From positions 1 through 5,679 of the forward strand of contig JALTDI010000256.1 in NCBI GenBank assembly GCA_027074255.1: 5,679 nt of DNA. Reading direction: 5' to 3'. Position numbers and translations under genes: made by a program. This document shows, in pieces, positions 1 through 5,367 of this stretch; within the stretch, counting starts at the first letter, position 1, and each line of letters begins with the position of its first letter. Below the pieces are notes generated by a model. The model made no database searches. It had not been told where the DNA came from and saw only the letters and a list, made by a program, of their open reading frames with translations. Origin of the DNA: Desulfurellales bacterium (GTDB lineage Bacteria > Campylobacterota_A > Desulfurellia > Desulfurellales > Hippeaceae).

Positions 1-383
1 GTGAAATCCTGAGTGCCGAGGATATTTATGATAGATTCAACACCTTTGTGTCCTCCGCTCGATGAGTTCTTTTTAATTTTAATTTTTCCAAGTTCCATAT
101 CGATGTCGTCGTGCACAACAATCATTTTGTCTATCTCTAATTTATAAAAGTTAATAAAAGCCGAAACGCTTTCACCGCTGAGGTTCATATAGGTAGCGGG
201 TTTCAAGACAGCTATTTTGTTTGAATTATAGTTGAATTTTCCTACATAACCCTTTATGCGGCTGTTTGAATTAAAAGAAAAGTTAAATGAAAAAGACAGC
301 AGATCGCATACCATAAATCCAACGTTATGAGGTGTCAATGCATACCTGCTGCCCGGATTTCCCAAACCGACTATTGAATACAT
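1..383 (-). CDS. pth: Peptidyl-tRNA hydrolase (Pth), 3'-truncated by window edge
   Basis: Cytoplasmic esterase that releases tRNA from peptidyl-tRNAs that drop off the ribosome. The first 127 codons are present; the C-terminal third lies outside the window. Visible family motifs are GLGNPG (residues 6-11), T-P-H-N-VGF (17-23), KPATYMNLSGES (61-72), VVHDDID (89-95) and SSGGHKGVESI (108-118). By alignment to E. coli Pth, His19 is the catalytic base (His20), with Asn9, Asn67 and Asp92 matching Asn10, Asn68 and Asp93. Lys113 sits where E. coli has Asn114. The ATG at 383 fits the expected N-terminus (MYSIVGLGNPG). There is no clear Shine-Dalgarno in the 11-nt gap after rplY, only the GAAGAAGAA tail of rplY, so translation may be coupled to that gene. 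It is the last visible member of prs-rplY-pth, the order known from Bacillus (ctc-spoVC). The product is certain; only its end is missing. Confidence 0.95.
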   Translation of the reverse strand, partial: MYSIVGLGNPGSRYALTPHNVGFMVCDLLSFSFNFSFNSNSRIKGYVGKFNYNSNKIAVLKPATYMNLSGESVSAFINFYKLEIDKMIVVHDDIDMELGKIKIKKNSSSGGHKGVESIINILGTQDF

Positions 384-394
384 CTAATTTGTCA

Positions 395-1000
395 TTATTC
401 TTCTTCTGTCGTTGTTTCCTCTTCGGTTTCCTCTGCTTCTTCCTCTGTTTCTTCTTCTTGAGATTTTCCTAAGATTGCGACGAGTGTAAAATTTTTAGTT
501 GATTTTATTTCTACGCCTTTTGGCATATCCAAATCAAAAATATGCAGAACATCACCTATATCCATGTCGGAAATGTCAACCGTAATTTCATTTGGAATCG
601 CTTCGGGCAATGCTGTCACGGTAATCCTTTTTCTCGGCTGATAAAGGTCTCCGCCAAGCTTCACACCCTTTGATTCTCCGGTGAGTTTTATAGGCACATC
701 AACTGTAATAGGTTTGCCCTCGGTTAGCTGATAGAAATCTATATGAACGATATCCTCCGTTACCGGGTGCCATTGTATGGATTTTACAATAACATTATAC
801 GTGCTGTCTCCTTCTATCTCTAACTCAAACCTGTCGTTTCTTCTGCTTTTTCTAATAGCGGTTAAAAGCTTGGACTTGTTCAGTTCTATGTGCCTGTTTT
901 CCAAGTTTATTCCGTACACAACGCCGGGAACATTTCCATTTCTTCTTATTCTCCTCGAAACCCTTGTTCCGAGTTCTCTCGTCTTTGCAGTAATAATCAT
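395..1000 (-). CDS. rplY: 50S ribosomal protein L25, long CTC/TL5 form
   Basis: Binds 5S rRNA in the large ribosomal subunit; the long form is called CTC (general stress protein) in Bacillus. With the ATG at 1000 it is 201 aa. The N-terminal L25 beta-barrel spans about residues 1-92 (VPGVVYG at 24-30, VHIDFYQL at 85-92). The C-terminal CTC domain spans about 93-178 (KGVKLGGDL at 111-119; IPNEITVDIS and IGDVLHIFDL around 135-157). A Glu/Thr-rich acidic tail covers 182-201, as is common in long L25 proteins. The frame extends upstream to an ATG at 1018 and a TTG at 1024, but the AGGAG at 1015-1011 overlaps that extension and precedes the ATG at 1000 by 10 nt. The protein from 1000 also matches the family N-terminus. 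The gene starts 29 nt after the prs stop and ends 11 nt before pth, so it is probably cotranscribed with both. Confidence 0.95.
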   Translation of the reverse strand: MIITAKTRELGTRVSRRIRRNGNVPGVVYGINLENRHIELNKSKLLTAIRKSRRNDRFELEIEGDSTYNVIVKSIQWHPVTEDIVHIDFYQLTEGKPITVDVPIKLTGESKGVKLGGDLYQPRKRITVTALPEAIPNEITVDISDMDIGDVLHIFDLDMPKGVEIKSTKNFTLVAILGKSQEEETEEEAEETEEETTTEEE

Positions 1001-1010
1001 CTTGTCATAA

Positions 1011-1016
1011 CTCCTC
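1011..1016 (-). promoter_or_regulatory. Ribosome binding site of rplY (GAGGAG)
   Basis: GAGGAG lies 10 nt upstream of the ATG at 1000. It falls inside the longer open frame (TTG at 1024, ATG at 1018), neither of which has its own Shine-Dalgarno. It therefore decides for the shorter protein. The spacing is somewhat long. Confidence 0.7.
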
Positions 1017-1029
1017 ATAATCAAAAGTT

Positions 1030-1965
1030 TTATTCAAAAATAGCGCTCAGCGATTCTTTATGATAAACTCTTCTTATTGCTTCCCCTATTAAATTGCCGA
1101 CGGATAAGACCTTGATTTTATCCGAAGCGATTTTTTTATTAAATTTAATTGTGTTTGTCGTAATAAGCTCCGTAATGGGTGAGTTATTAATTTTCTCTAT
1201 TGCATTTCCGCTCAATACGGGATGTGTACAGCAGGCATAAATATTTTTGGCTCCCTCTTTATGCAGTGCTTTTGCGGCATTGGTAAGTGTACCTGCGGTA
1301 TCAACTATATCATCAACAATTACGGCTGTTTTGTCTTTTATATCTCCTATAATGTGCATTATTTCGCTAACGTTGGGTTTAGGTCGTCTTTTGTCTATTA
1401 TTGCTATTGAGCATCCTAGTTTTTTTGCATAATATCGAGCCCTTTCCACTCCACCGGCATCTGGCGAGACTATAACTATATTATCAAAGTGAATGTTTTT
1501 TATATAATCAAGCAATATGGGTGAAGCGTACAGATGGTCAACGGGAATATTAAAGAACCCCTGTATTTGACCCGCATGCAAATCCATGGACATTATTCTA
1601 TTGGCTCCGGCAACGGTAATTAAATCGGCTATAAGCTTTGCGGATATGGGCACACGGGGTGCAATCTTTCTATCCTGCCTTGCATATGCATAGTAAGGAA
1701 TAACAACGTTTACCGATTTTGCGCTCGAGCGCTTCAGAGCATCCAGCGTGACAAGCAATTCCATTATATTGTCATTAACAGGATACGACAGAGACTGAAT
1801 AAGAAAAACATCGTCGCCTCTGACGCTTTCGTCTATTTGAACATATATCTCACCGTCGCTAAATCTCGATATCTCCGTTTTTGTTAGAGGCTGCCTCAAA
1901 TAGCTGCTTATCTCTTGAGCCAGCTCAATATTTGCCGTTCCACTAATTAACCTTAAATCTATCAT
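1030..1965 (-). CDS. prs: Ribose-phosphate pyrophosphokinase (PRPP synthetase), class I
   Basis: Transfers pyrophosphate from ATP to ribose 5-phosphate, giving PRPP for purine, pyrimidine, NAD, His and Trp synthesis and for base salvage. It is 311 aa, slightly short of the usual 315-317. Visible motifs in order: FSDGEI (35-40), VNDNIMELL (63-71), PYYAYARQDRK (90-100, ATP-binding loop with Arg96, Gln97 and Asp98), DLHAGQIQGFF (128-138), SPDAGGVERAR (167-177), the flexible catalytic loop DKRRPKPN (191-198), and the PRPP/ribose-phosphate loop VDDIVDTAGTL (217-227). No expected residue is missing, so it should be active and of the phosphate-activated, ADP-inhibited class I type. The ATG at 1965 is preceded by GAGAG with a 5-nt spacer and an AGGA abutting the start. 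It follows tRNA-Gln by 26 nt, and no promoter is obvious in that gap. It is therefore likely transcribed through the tRNA from further upstream. Confidence 0.97.
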   Translation of the reverse strand: MIDLRLISGTANIELAQEISSYLRQPLTKTEISRFSDGEIYVQIDESVRGDDVFLIQSLSYPVNDNIMELLVTLDALKRSSAKSVNVVIPYYAYARQDRKIAPRVPISAKLIADLITVAGANRIMSMDLHAGQIQGFFNIPVDHLYASPILLDYIKNIHFDNIVIVSPDAGGVERARYYAKKLGCSIAIIDKRRPKPNVSEIMHIIGDIKDKTAVIVDDIVDTAGTLTNAAKALHKEGAKNIYACCTHPVLSGNAIEKINNSPITELITTNTIKFNKKIASDKIKVLSVGNLIGEAIRRVYHKESLSAIFE

Positions 1966-1991
1966 TCCTGCTCTCTTTTTTAAACAATAAA

Positions 1992-2065
1992 TGGCTGGGG
2001 TGGGTGGATTCGAACCACCGATCGAGGAGCCAAAGTCCTCTGCCTTGCCGCTTGGCTACACCCCA
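1992..2065 (-). tRNA. tRNA-Gln (anticodon UUG), CCA encoded
   Basis: A full cloverleaf of 74 nt including CCA can be drawn by eye. The acceptor stem TGGGGTG pairs perfectly with CACCCCA. The D-arm is GCC...GGC. The anticodon stem GAGGA/TCCTC closes the loop CTTTGGC, which reads TTG (UUG, Gln). A 4-nt variable region (GATC) follows. The T-arm is GGTGG-TTCGAAT-CCACC. The discriminator base is G, followed by encoded CCA at 1994-1992. It lies between spoVG and prs. Its first base overlaps the U-tract of the preceding terminator, and prs begins 26 nt after CCA. With no room for a promoter of its own, it must be processed from a longer transcript by RNase P and a 3' nuclease. Confidence 0.97.
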
Positions 2066-2093
2066 AAAAAAGACCGCAGCCAACCCGCGGCCT
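2065..2093 (-). terminator. Rho-independent terminator after spoVG, abutting tRNA-Gln
   Basis: A 7-bp stem AGGCCGC (2093-2087) / GCGGTCT (2077-2071) with one G-U pair and a 9-nt loop is followed by an uninterrupted U-run (2071-2065). It begins 14 nt after the spoVG stop. The last T of the run is the first base of the tRNA, so transcripts would end at the tRNA boundary unless they read through. It may act as a partial terminator (attenuator) rather than a full stop, because tRNA-Gln and prs depend on transcription from upstream. Confidence 0.75.
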
Positions 2094-2107
2094 AATTAGT
2101 TATAAAT

Positions 2108-2395
2108 TTATTCCTCTGGTGTTTGTTCCTGCTGCTCCTGGGCCATAACCTTATCATATTCACCCAATACGGATGTTTCAAGTTTCTGTCTCATCTCGTT
2201 GTTTAGAGGGTGAGCAACATCCTTAAAGCTTCCGTCCTTCATTTTTCTTGAAGGCATAGCCACAAACAGGCCTTTCTGCCCGCTGATAATTTTTAAATCC
2301 CTGACAACGAACTCGTTGTCAAAAATGACCGTTGCAAACCCTTTCAATTTTTCGTCACCTTCGATAGGACTAACTCTTACCTCTGTAATCTCCAT
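2108..2395 (-). CDS. spoVG: Septation/sporulation regulator SpoVG
   Basis: A small nucleic-acid-binding regulator. In Bacillus it affects asymmetric septation and spore cortex formation, and in Staphylococcus and Listeria it acts as a DNA/RNA-binding global regulator. It is 95 aa, the usual family size. Visible family signatures are MEITEVRV at the start, NEFVVRDLKII (27-37), GLFVAMPSRK (42-51) and the basic stretch through FKDVAHPLN (57-65), which includes the region linked to nucleic-acid binding. The tail is Gln/Glu-rich (85-95). The ATG at 2395 has AAGG 8 nt upstream inside the end of ispE, and only 5 nt separate the two genes, so it belongs to the ispE transcript. I see no clear sigma-H promoter just upstream, unlike the Bacillus gene. 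A terminator follows. Its 3' half contains a good sigma-A-like promoter for downstream genes. Confidence 0.96.
   Translation of the reverse strand: MEITEVRVSPIEGDEKLKGFATVIFDNEFVVRDLKIISGQKGLFVAMPSRKMKDGSFKDVAHPLNNEMRQKLETSVLGEYDKVMAQEQQEQTPEE
2153..2181 (-). promoter_or_regulatory. Candidate sigma-A promoter inside spoVG, driving tRNA-Gln/prs
   Basis: TTGAAA (2181-2176, 5 of 6 matches to TTGACA), a 17-bp spacer, and TATGAT (2158-2153, 5 of 6 to TATAAT) lie within the spoVG coding sequence. Transcription would start near 2147, about 80 nt before tRNA-Gln, and would pass the terminator at 2093-2065. This is the best candidate source of transcripts for tRNA-Gln-prs-rplY-pth. It is a sequence match only and could be coincidental within coding DNA. 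Confidence 0.45.
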
Positions 2396-2400
2396 AAAGC

Positions 2401-3258
2401 TTACCTTCCTTTTTTTGAGAAATTTACTGTTTTAAAATAGACACCCTTGGACACCAATAAATCTTCAATCGCTTTCTCTGCTCTCACCTCCGGATTAATA
2501 ATTGAAAATATACTTGCCCCGCTGCCAGATAGCAGAGCATTACCAAAATGACCGATCAGAATAGACTTTATCTCTCTCAATACCCCAAATTCCTTTAAAG
2601 CCGCACCCTCCAAATCGTTGAAAAGATGAGGCTTGATGTCATCGAGTTCGCATTTGCCGATATTGGCAACAAATGGCATTTTATTGATAGGTTCGCCAGT
2701 TGTCAACAATAATTTTGAATAAACGTACGCAGTGCTTATATTTATTTGCGGAATTGCAAGAAAAACCGTGTTTTCACCCGTGTTGCATTCAATTTCATTG
2801 ATGATTTCTCCTTTTCCCACTGCTATGGCAGCAGGTTTTTTACACAAAAAGAAAGCAACATCACAGCCTAGTTCGGCAGCAAGTGTGTAAATCTGCTCAT
2901 CATCTATGGGAAAATCAAACATTTCATTAAGCATGGAGAGGGTGTATGCTGCATTTGAACTGCCGCCGCCAAGGCCGCTTCCTTGCGGGATATGTTTTTC
3001 TATTTCTATTGTAACTTGGGGTTTAATTCCCGATTGTTTAAAAAACAGCATAGCCGCTTGATATGAAAGATTTTTTTCATTGTTCAGCTCGTCAATATTT
3101 GTTTTTATTTTGATTGAATTTGTGTTGTTTTTATTGATTTTTATGTAATCGAAAAAGTCTATTTTGTGCATAAGCGTGTAGAGTTCGTGATATCCGTCTC
3201 TTCTTTTTCCAATTACTTGCAGAAACAAATTAATTTTTGCGTAGGATTTTTGAATCAA
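2401..3258 (-). CDS. ispE: 4-(cytidine 5'-diphospho)-2-C-methyl-D-erythritol kinase
   Basis: Phosphorylates CDP-methylerythritol at the 2-hydroxyl with ATP, the fourth step of the MEP isoprenoid pathway; cytoplasmic. It is 285 aa, a normal length. GHMP-kinase motifs in order: SYAKINLFL (5-13, with Lys8 matching catalytic Lys10 of E. coli), RRDGYHEL (19-26), the ATP loop IPQGSGLGGGSSNAA (90-104), LGCDVAFFL (130-138, with Asp133 as the catalytic Asp), P-x-x-x-STAYVY (170-180), FNDLE (213-217) and LSGSGASIF (243-251). The start is a TTG at 3258 whose last two bases form the TGA stop of mtaD (TTGA, 4-nt overlap). A GGGG lies 7 nt upstream and the next in-frame Met (residue 30) would delete motif 1, so TTG is favoured. 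The rare start and overlap suggest translational coupling to mtaD. ispE upstream of spoVG is a known Firmicute arrangement, although purR and yabJ usually separate them in Bacillus. Confidence 0.96.
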   Translation of the reverse strand: MIQKSYAKINLFLQVIGKRRDGYHELYTLMHKIDFFDYIKINKNNTNSIKIKTNIDELNNEKNLSYQAAMLFFKQSGIKPQVTIEIEKHIPQGSGLGGGSSNAAYTLSMLNEMFDFPIDDEQIYTLAAELGCDVAFFLCKKPAAIAVGKGEIINEIECNTGENTVFLAIPQINISTAYVYSKLLLTTGEPINKMPFVANIGKCELDDIKPHLFNDLEGAALKEFGVLREIKSILIGHFGNALLSGSGASIFSIINPEVRAEKAIEDLLVSKGVYFKTVNFSKKGR

Positions 3259-4511
3259 AATAGTGCCCCGAGTTTTTTAGCCAAGTTTTTTACTTCACAT
3301 TTAACCTTTTCTTCGTCTATATTGACAAACTCTCTATCCTTTAAAATAATCTTGCCGCCGATTATGACAGTGGCCACATCCCTTGAATTGGCTGCGTAGG
3401 CTATGTAGGAATAAGGATTAAAAATAGGTACGGATTCAAAGGAATCGAGTTTTATGATTGCTATATCAGCATCGAATCCCTCTTTTAGAATACCGGAATT
3501 CTCAAAAGGAGTATTTGTTGCTATATCAAACGTCTCTTTTGCGTTTAGCGCCTTTTCATTGTCTGATGTGACTTTTTGAATCAAACTCATGGTTCTCAAT
3601 TCTTCTATTATATCCTGGTTGTTGTTGCTTGCAGCACCGTCTGTACCAACGAAAATATTTATATTTTTCATCATCATTTCATATATGGGGGCCACTCCGC
3701 TTGCAAGCTTCAAGTTGCTCTGAGGGACATTAATAACATTTGAGTTTTTCGATTTTATAATTTCCATATCTTTGGCGCTAGTTTCGACGCAGTGTGCAAG
3801 ATACGTTTTGCTGTCTATCAGGCCGGCATCATTCAAGACTTCAATAGGCCTTTTGCCTTTATCCTTTAAAACAATCTCAACCTCTTTTTTTGTTTCACCG
3901 GCGTGGGTCTGCACTATTGCATCTTCTTTCACATTAGCTATTTTCATTAAACTTTCGACGGACAGTGTGTATGTGGAGTGGGGTGCGAAACTGACCTTTA
4001 TATTTTCATTTGCAAATTCTTTTTTTAAAGAAAGCGTTTTTGATATAGCCTCATCGGCCGATTTTGCACCAGGTGTCGGAAAATCCAAAATCCCTTCTCC
4101 TATGATCCCTTTAATGCCTATCTCCAAAGCGGCTTTTGCAACCTCTTCTTCAAAGAAATACATATCCATAAAGCAGCCTGTTCCGCTTCTTATCATTTCA
4201 AGCATTGAGAGCTTCGAACAGGTGTACACCATATCTTTATTCACATATTTTGCTTCGTTAGGGAAGATATGATTGTTCAGCCAATCCATTAAGGAGAGAT
4301 CATCTGCCATTCCCCTAAAAAGGCTCATAGCAAGATGTGTGTGGGCATTACAAAAGAAAGGCAGCACTATCGATTCTTTGGCATCTATAGTTTCATCCGC
4401 ATTTTCTACAATGTTTTTTTCTATTCTTTGAATCGTTTTACCGTCTATCAAAATATCAAATACGCCCTCTTTTTCGCTTAGGCAGTAGCCGTTTTTTATT
4501 AAAATTTTCAT
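3255..4511 (-). CDS. mtaD: 5-methylthioadenosine/S-adenosylhomocysteine deaminase-like amidohydrolase
   Basis: Zn-dependent amidohydrolase of the MtaD/TRZ-ATZ family. It is expected to deaminate the adenine base of 5'-methylthioadenosine, S-adenosylhomocysteine, adenosine or 5'-deoxyadenosine to the hypoxanthine form, releasing ammonia. It is 418 aa, normal for the family. Metal and catalytic residues by alignment with Thermotoga TM0936 are His57 and His59 (NAHTHLAM), His203 and Glu206 (QTHAGETKKEVE), His240 (LAHCV) and Asp291 (VGTDGAASNNNQD). Other family signatures are LFRGMADDLSLMDWL (64-78), FAPHSTYT (175-182) and PQSNLKLASGVAPI (263-276). The N-terminal beta-sandwich half (1-50) and C-terminal GFDADIAII region complete the fold. 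The ATG at 4511 directly follows the TAG of the phosphorylase gene (0-nt gap). Its Shine-Dalgarno GAGG lies inside that gene's last codons, 8 nt upstream, so the two are coupled. The exact substrate cannot be read from motifs, but the coupled phosphorylase favours a nucleoside-salvage role. Confidence 0.88.
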   Translation of the reverse strand: MKILIKNGYCLSEKEGVFDILIDGKTIQRIEKNIVENADETIDAKESIVLPFFCNAHTHLAMSLFRGMADDLSLMDWLNNHIFPNEAKYVNKDMVYTCSKLSMLEMIRSGTGCFMDMYFFEEEVAKAALEIGIKGIIGEGILDFPTPGAKSADEAISKTLSLKKEFANENIKVSFAPHSTYTLSVESLMKIANVKEDAIVQTHAGETKKEVEIVLKDKGKRPIEVLNDAGLIDSKTYLAHCVETSAKDMEIIKSKNSNVINVPQSNLKLASGVAPIYEMMMKNINIFVGTDGAASNNNQDIIEELRTMSLIQKVTSDNEKALNAKETFDIATNTPFENSGILKEGFDADIAIIKLDSFESVPIFNPYSYIAYAANSRDVATVIIGGKIILKDREFVNIDEEKVKCEVKNLAKKLGALF

Positions 4512-5312
4512 CTATATCGCCTCTAAAAATTTATCTATCAAAAGAGTGAGTTTTTTAGATGCCCCTTCGGCTGTTTCTATGACGGATTCAATAGGAGCTT
4601 TTTCCATACAGTCGGGTTTGTTTACGTTGGTGATAACGGATATGGACATACAGGGTATATTCATATGTCTTATTGCTATAACCTCCGGAACCGTTGACAT
4701 TCCTATTGCGTCTGCACCCATCATTCTGAACATACGCGTTTCGGCAGGAGTTTCCATTGAAGGGCCGCTGACACCGATATAAACCCCTTCTTTTAACTCT
4801 ATCTTATTGCTAAGCGCAGTTTCTTTCAACAGTTTTATATGTTTTTTGCTGTATGGCTCGCTCATGTCAGGAAATTTTTCACCGAGCTTGTTAATATTTT
4901 TTCCTTTTAGAGGGTTGATGCCCGTCATATTGATATGGTCTTTTGAAACCATCAAATCCCCTTTGTTAAAGTCGGGGTTTAATCCGCCCGCGGCATTGGT
5001 TAAGATAATAAATTTGGCGCCAGATAAGCCGAGAATTCTGGGTAAAAACACTACCTCCTCAATGGAATATTCCTCATAGTAATGAAAGCGGCCGTGAGCA
5101 ACGACAATATTTTTATTTTCCTTTCTGCAATCCGAAAAATATCCTTTATGAGACGGAGTTGTCGGTTTCGGCATATAGGGTATATCGTTATAATTCAACC
5201 TCTTTGTTTCTGTCAAGTCTATATCTATACCTGTACCTGTGATAATAGCGTAGTCTATTTTGCCGAAGGCGTCTTTTATAGCATTGCTTGCTCGTTTTAA
5301 TTTTTCATACAT
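4512..5312 (-). CDS. punA: Purine nucleoside phosphorylase, PNP/MTAP family, 6-oxopurine type
   Basis: Phosphorolyses a purine nucleoside to free base and sugar 1-phosphate. It is 266 aa from the ATG at 5312, the usual size of trimeric PNPs. Motifs (alignment by eye to human PNP): ITGTG (24-28, phosphate-binding Thr27 where PNP has Ser33), PSHKG (53-57), HGRFHYYEEY (73-82; Arg75, His77 and Tyr79 match Arg84, His86 and Tyr88), TNAAGGLNP (105-113), GPSMETPAE (183-191, Glu187 = Glu201), GMSTVPEV (204-211) and SVITN (225-229). Asn229 matches Asn243, which selects 6-oxopurines, so hypoxanthine/guanine nucleosides are expected rather than adenine ones. In typical PNPs the motif HEEV supplies a His that binds the ribose 5'-OH. 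Here it reads IESV (Ile241), and Thr27 and the HGR triplet are MTAP-like. It may therefore prefer 5'-deoxy- or 5'-methylthioinosine (inference). A TTG at 5318 could extend it by two residues but lies 1 nt from the ribosome binding site. First gene of the block, coupled to mtaD. Confidence 0.9.
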   Translation of the reverse strand: MYEKLKRASNAIKDAFGKIDYAIITGTGIDIDLTETKRLNYNDIPYMPKPTTPSHKGYFSDCRKENKNIVVAHGRFHYYEEYSIEEVVFLPRILGLSGAKFIILTNAAGGLNPDFNKGDLMVSKDHINMTGINPLKGKNINKLGEKFPDMSEPYSKKHIKLLKETALSNKIELKEGVYIGVSGPSMETPAETRMFRMMGADAIGMSTVPEVIAIRHMNIPCMSISVITNVNKPDCMEKAPIESVIETAEGASKKLTLLIDKFLEAI

Positions 5313-5319
5313 GGCCAAT

Positions 5320-5324
5320 CCTCC
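5320..5324 (-). promoter_or_regulatory. Ribosome binding site of the phosphorylase gene (GGAGG)
   Basis: A near-perfect GGAGG lies 7 nt before the ATG at 5312 and only 1 nt before the in-frame TTG at 5318. It sets the start at 5312. The strength of the site suggests efficient translation of the first gene of the block. Confidence 0.85.
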
Positions 5325-5345
5325 GATAACGTATGCACTTATTAG

Positions 5346-5354
5346 AATATAACA
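5346..5354 (-). promoter_or_regulatory. Extended -10 promoter of the phosphorylase-mtaD-ispE-spoVG block
   Basis: TGTTATATT (5354-5346) fits the extended -10 form TGnTATAAT, and the preceding bases make TGTG, a feature of Gram-positive extended -10 promoters. There is no good -35; the matching position is a T-run, as often tolerated with an extended -10. Transcription would begin near 5340-5338, giving an untranslated leader of about 27 nt with the GGAGG site and no room for a riboswitch. Confidence 0.55.
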
Positions 5355-5364
5355 CAGTTGTTAT
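5349..5364. repeat. 16-bp inverted repeat overlapping the -10 box (operator candidate)
   Basis: ATAACA-N4-TGTTAT is a perfect 6-bp inverted repeat with a 4-nt centre, covering the extended -10 element and the bases just upstream. A dimeric repressor binding here would block the promoter. I cannot match it to a named regulator. AT-rich palindromes of this size also arise by chance. Confidence 0.4.
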
Positions 5365-5367
5365 GAT

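Noticed and set aside
777..1010. Plus-strand hydrophobic open frame opposite rplY that looks like a small membrane protein.
   Set aside because: Hydrophobic residues arise from reading the complement of charged L25 codons; no supporting start context or family match.
1000..1024. Longer L25 starting at TTG 1024 or ATG 1018.
   Set aside because: The extra eight residues are not part of the family N-terminus, and the clear AGGAG lies inside them, pointing to the ATG at 1000.
2052..2083. Terminator loop TTGGCT is complementary to AGCCAA in the tRNA-Gln D-arm, hinting at a leader-tRNA switch.
   Set aside because: Only 6 nt match, the flanks do not extend the pairing, and a match of this length is not surprising between a GC-rich loop and a 74-nt tRNA. 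It would also break the tRNA D-stem.
2411..2460. TTGGTG-N17-TAAAAC upstream of spoVG as a promoter at the end of ispE.
   Set aside because: Only 3 of 6 and 4 of 6 consensus matches in AT-rich coding sequence. No sigma-H-like pattern was seen either.
3772..4272. Plus-strand open frame of 166 codons opposite mtaD.
   Set aside because: It is antisense to a gene with all family motifs intact, shows no recognisable domain, and is explained by codon bias of the opposite strand.
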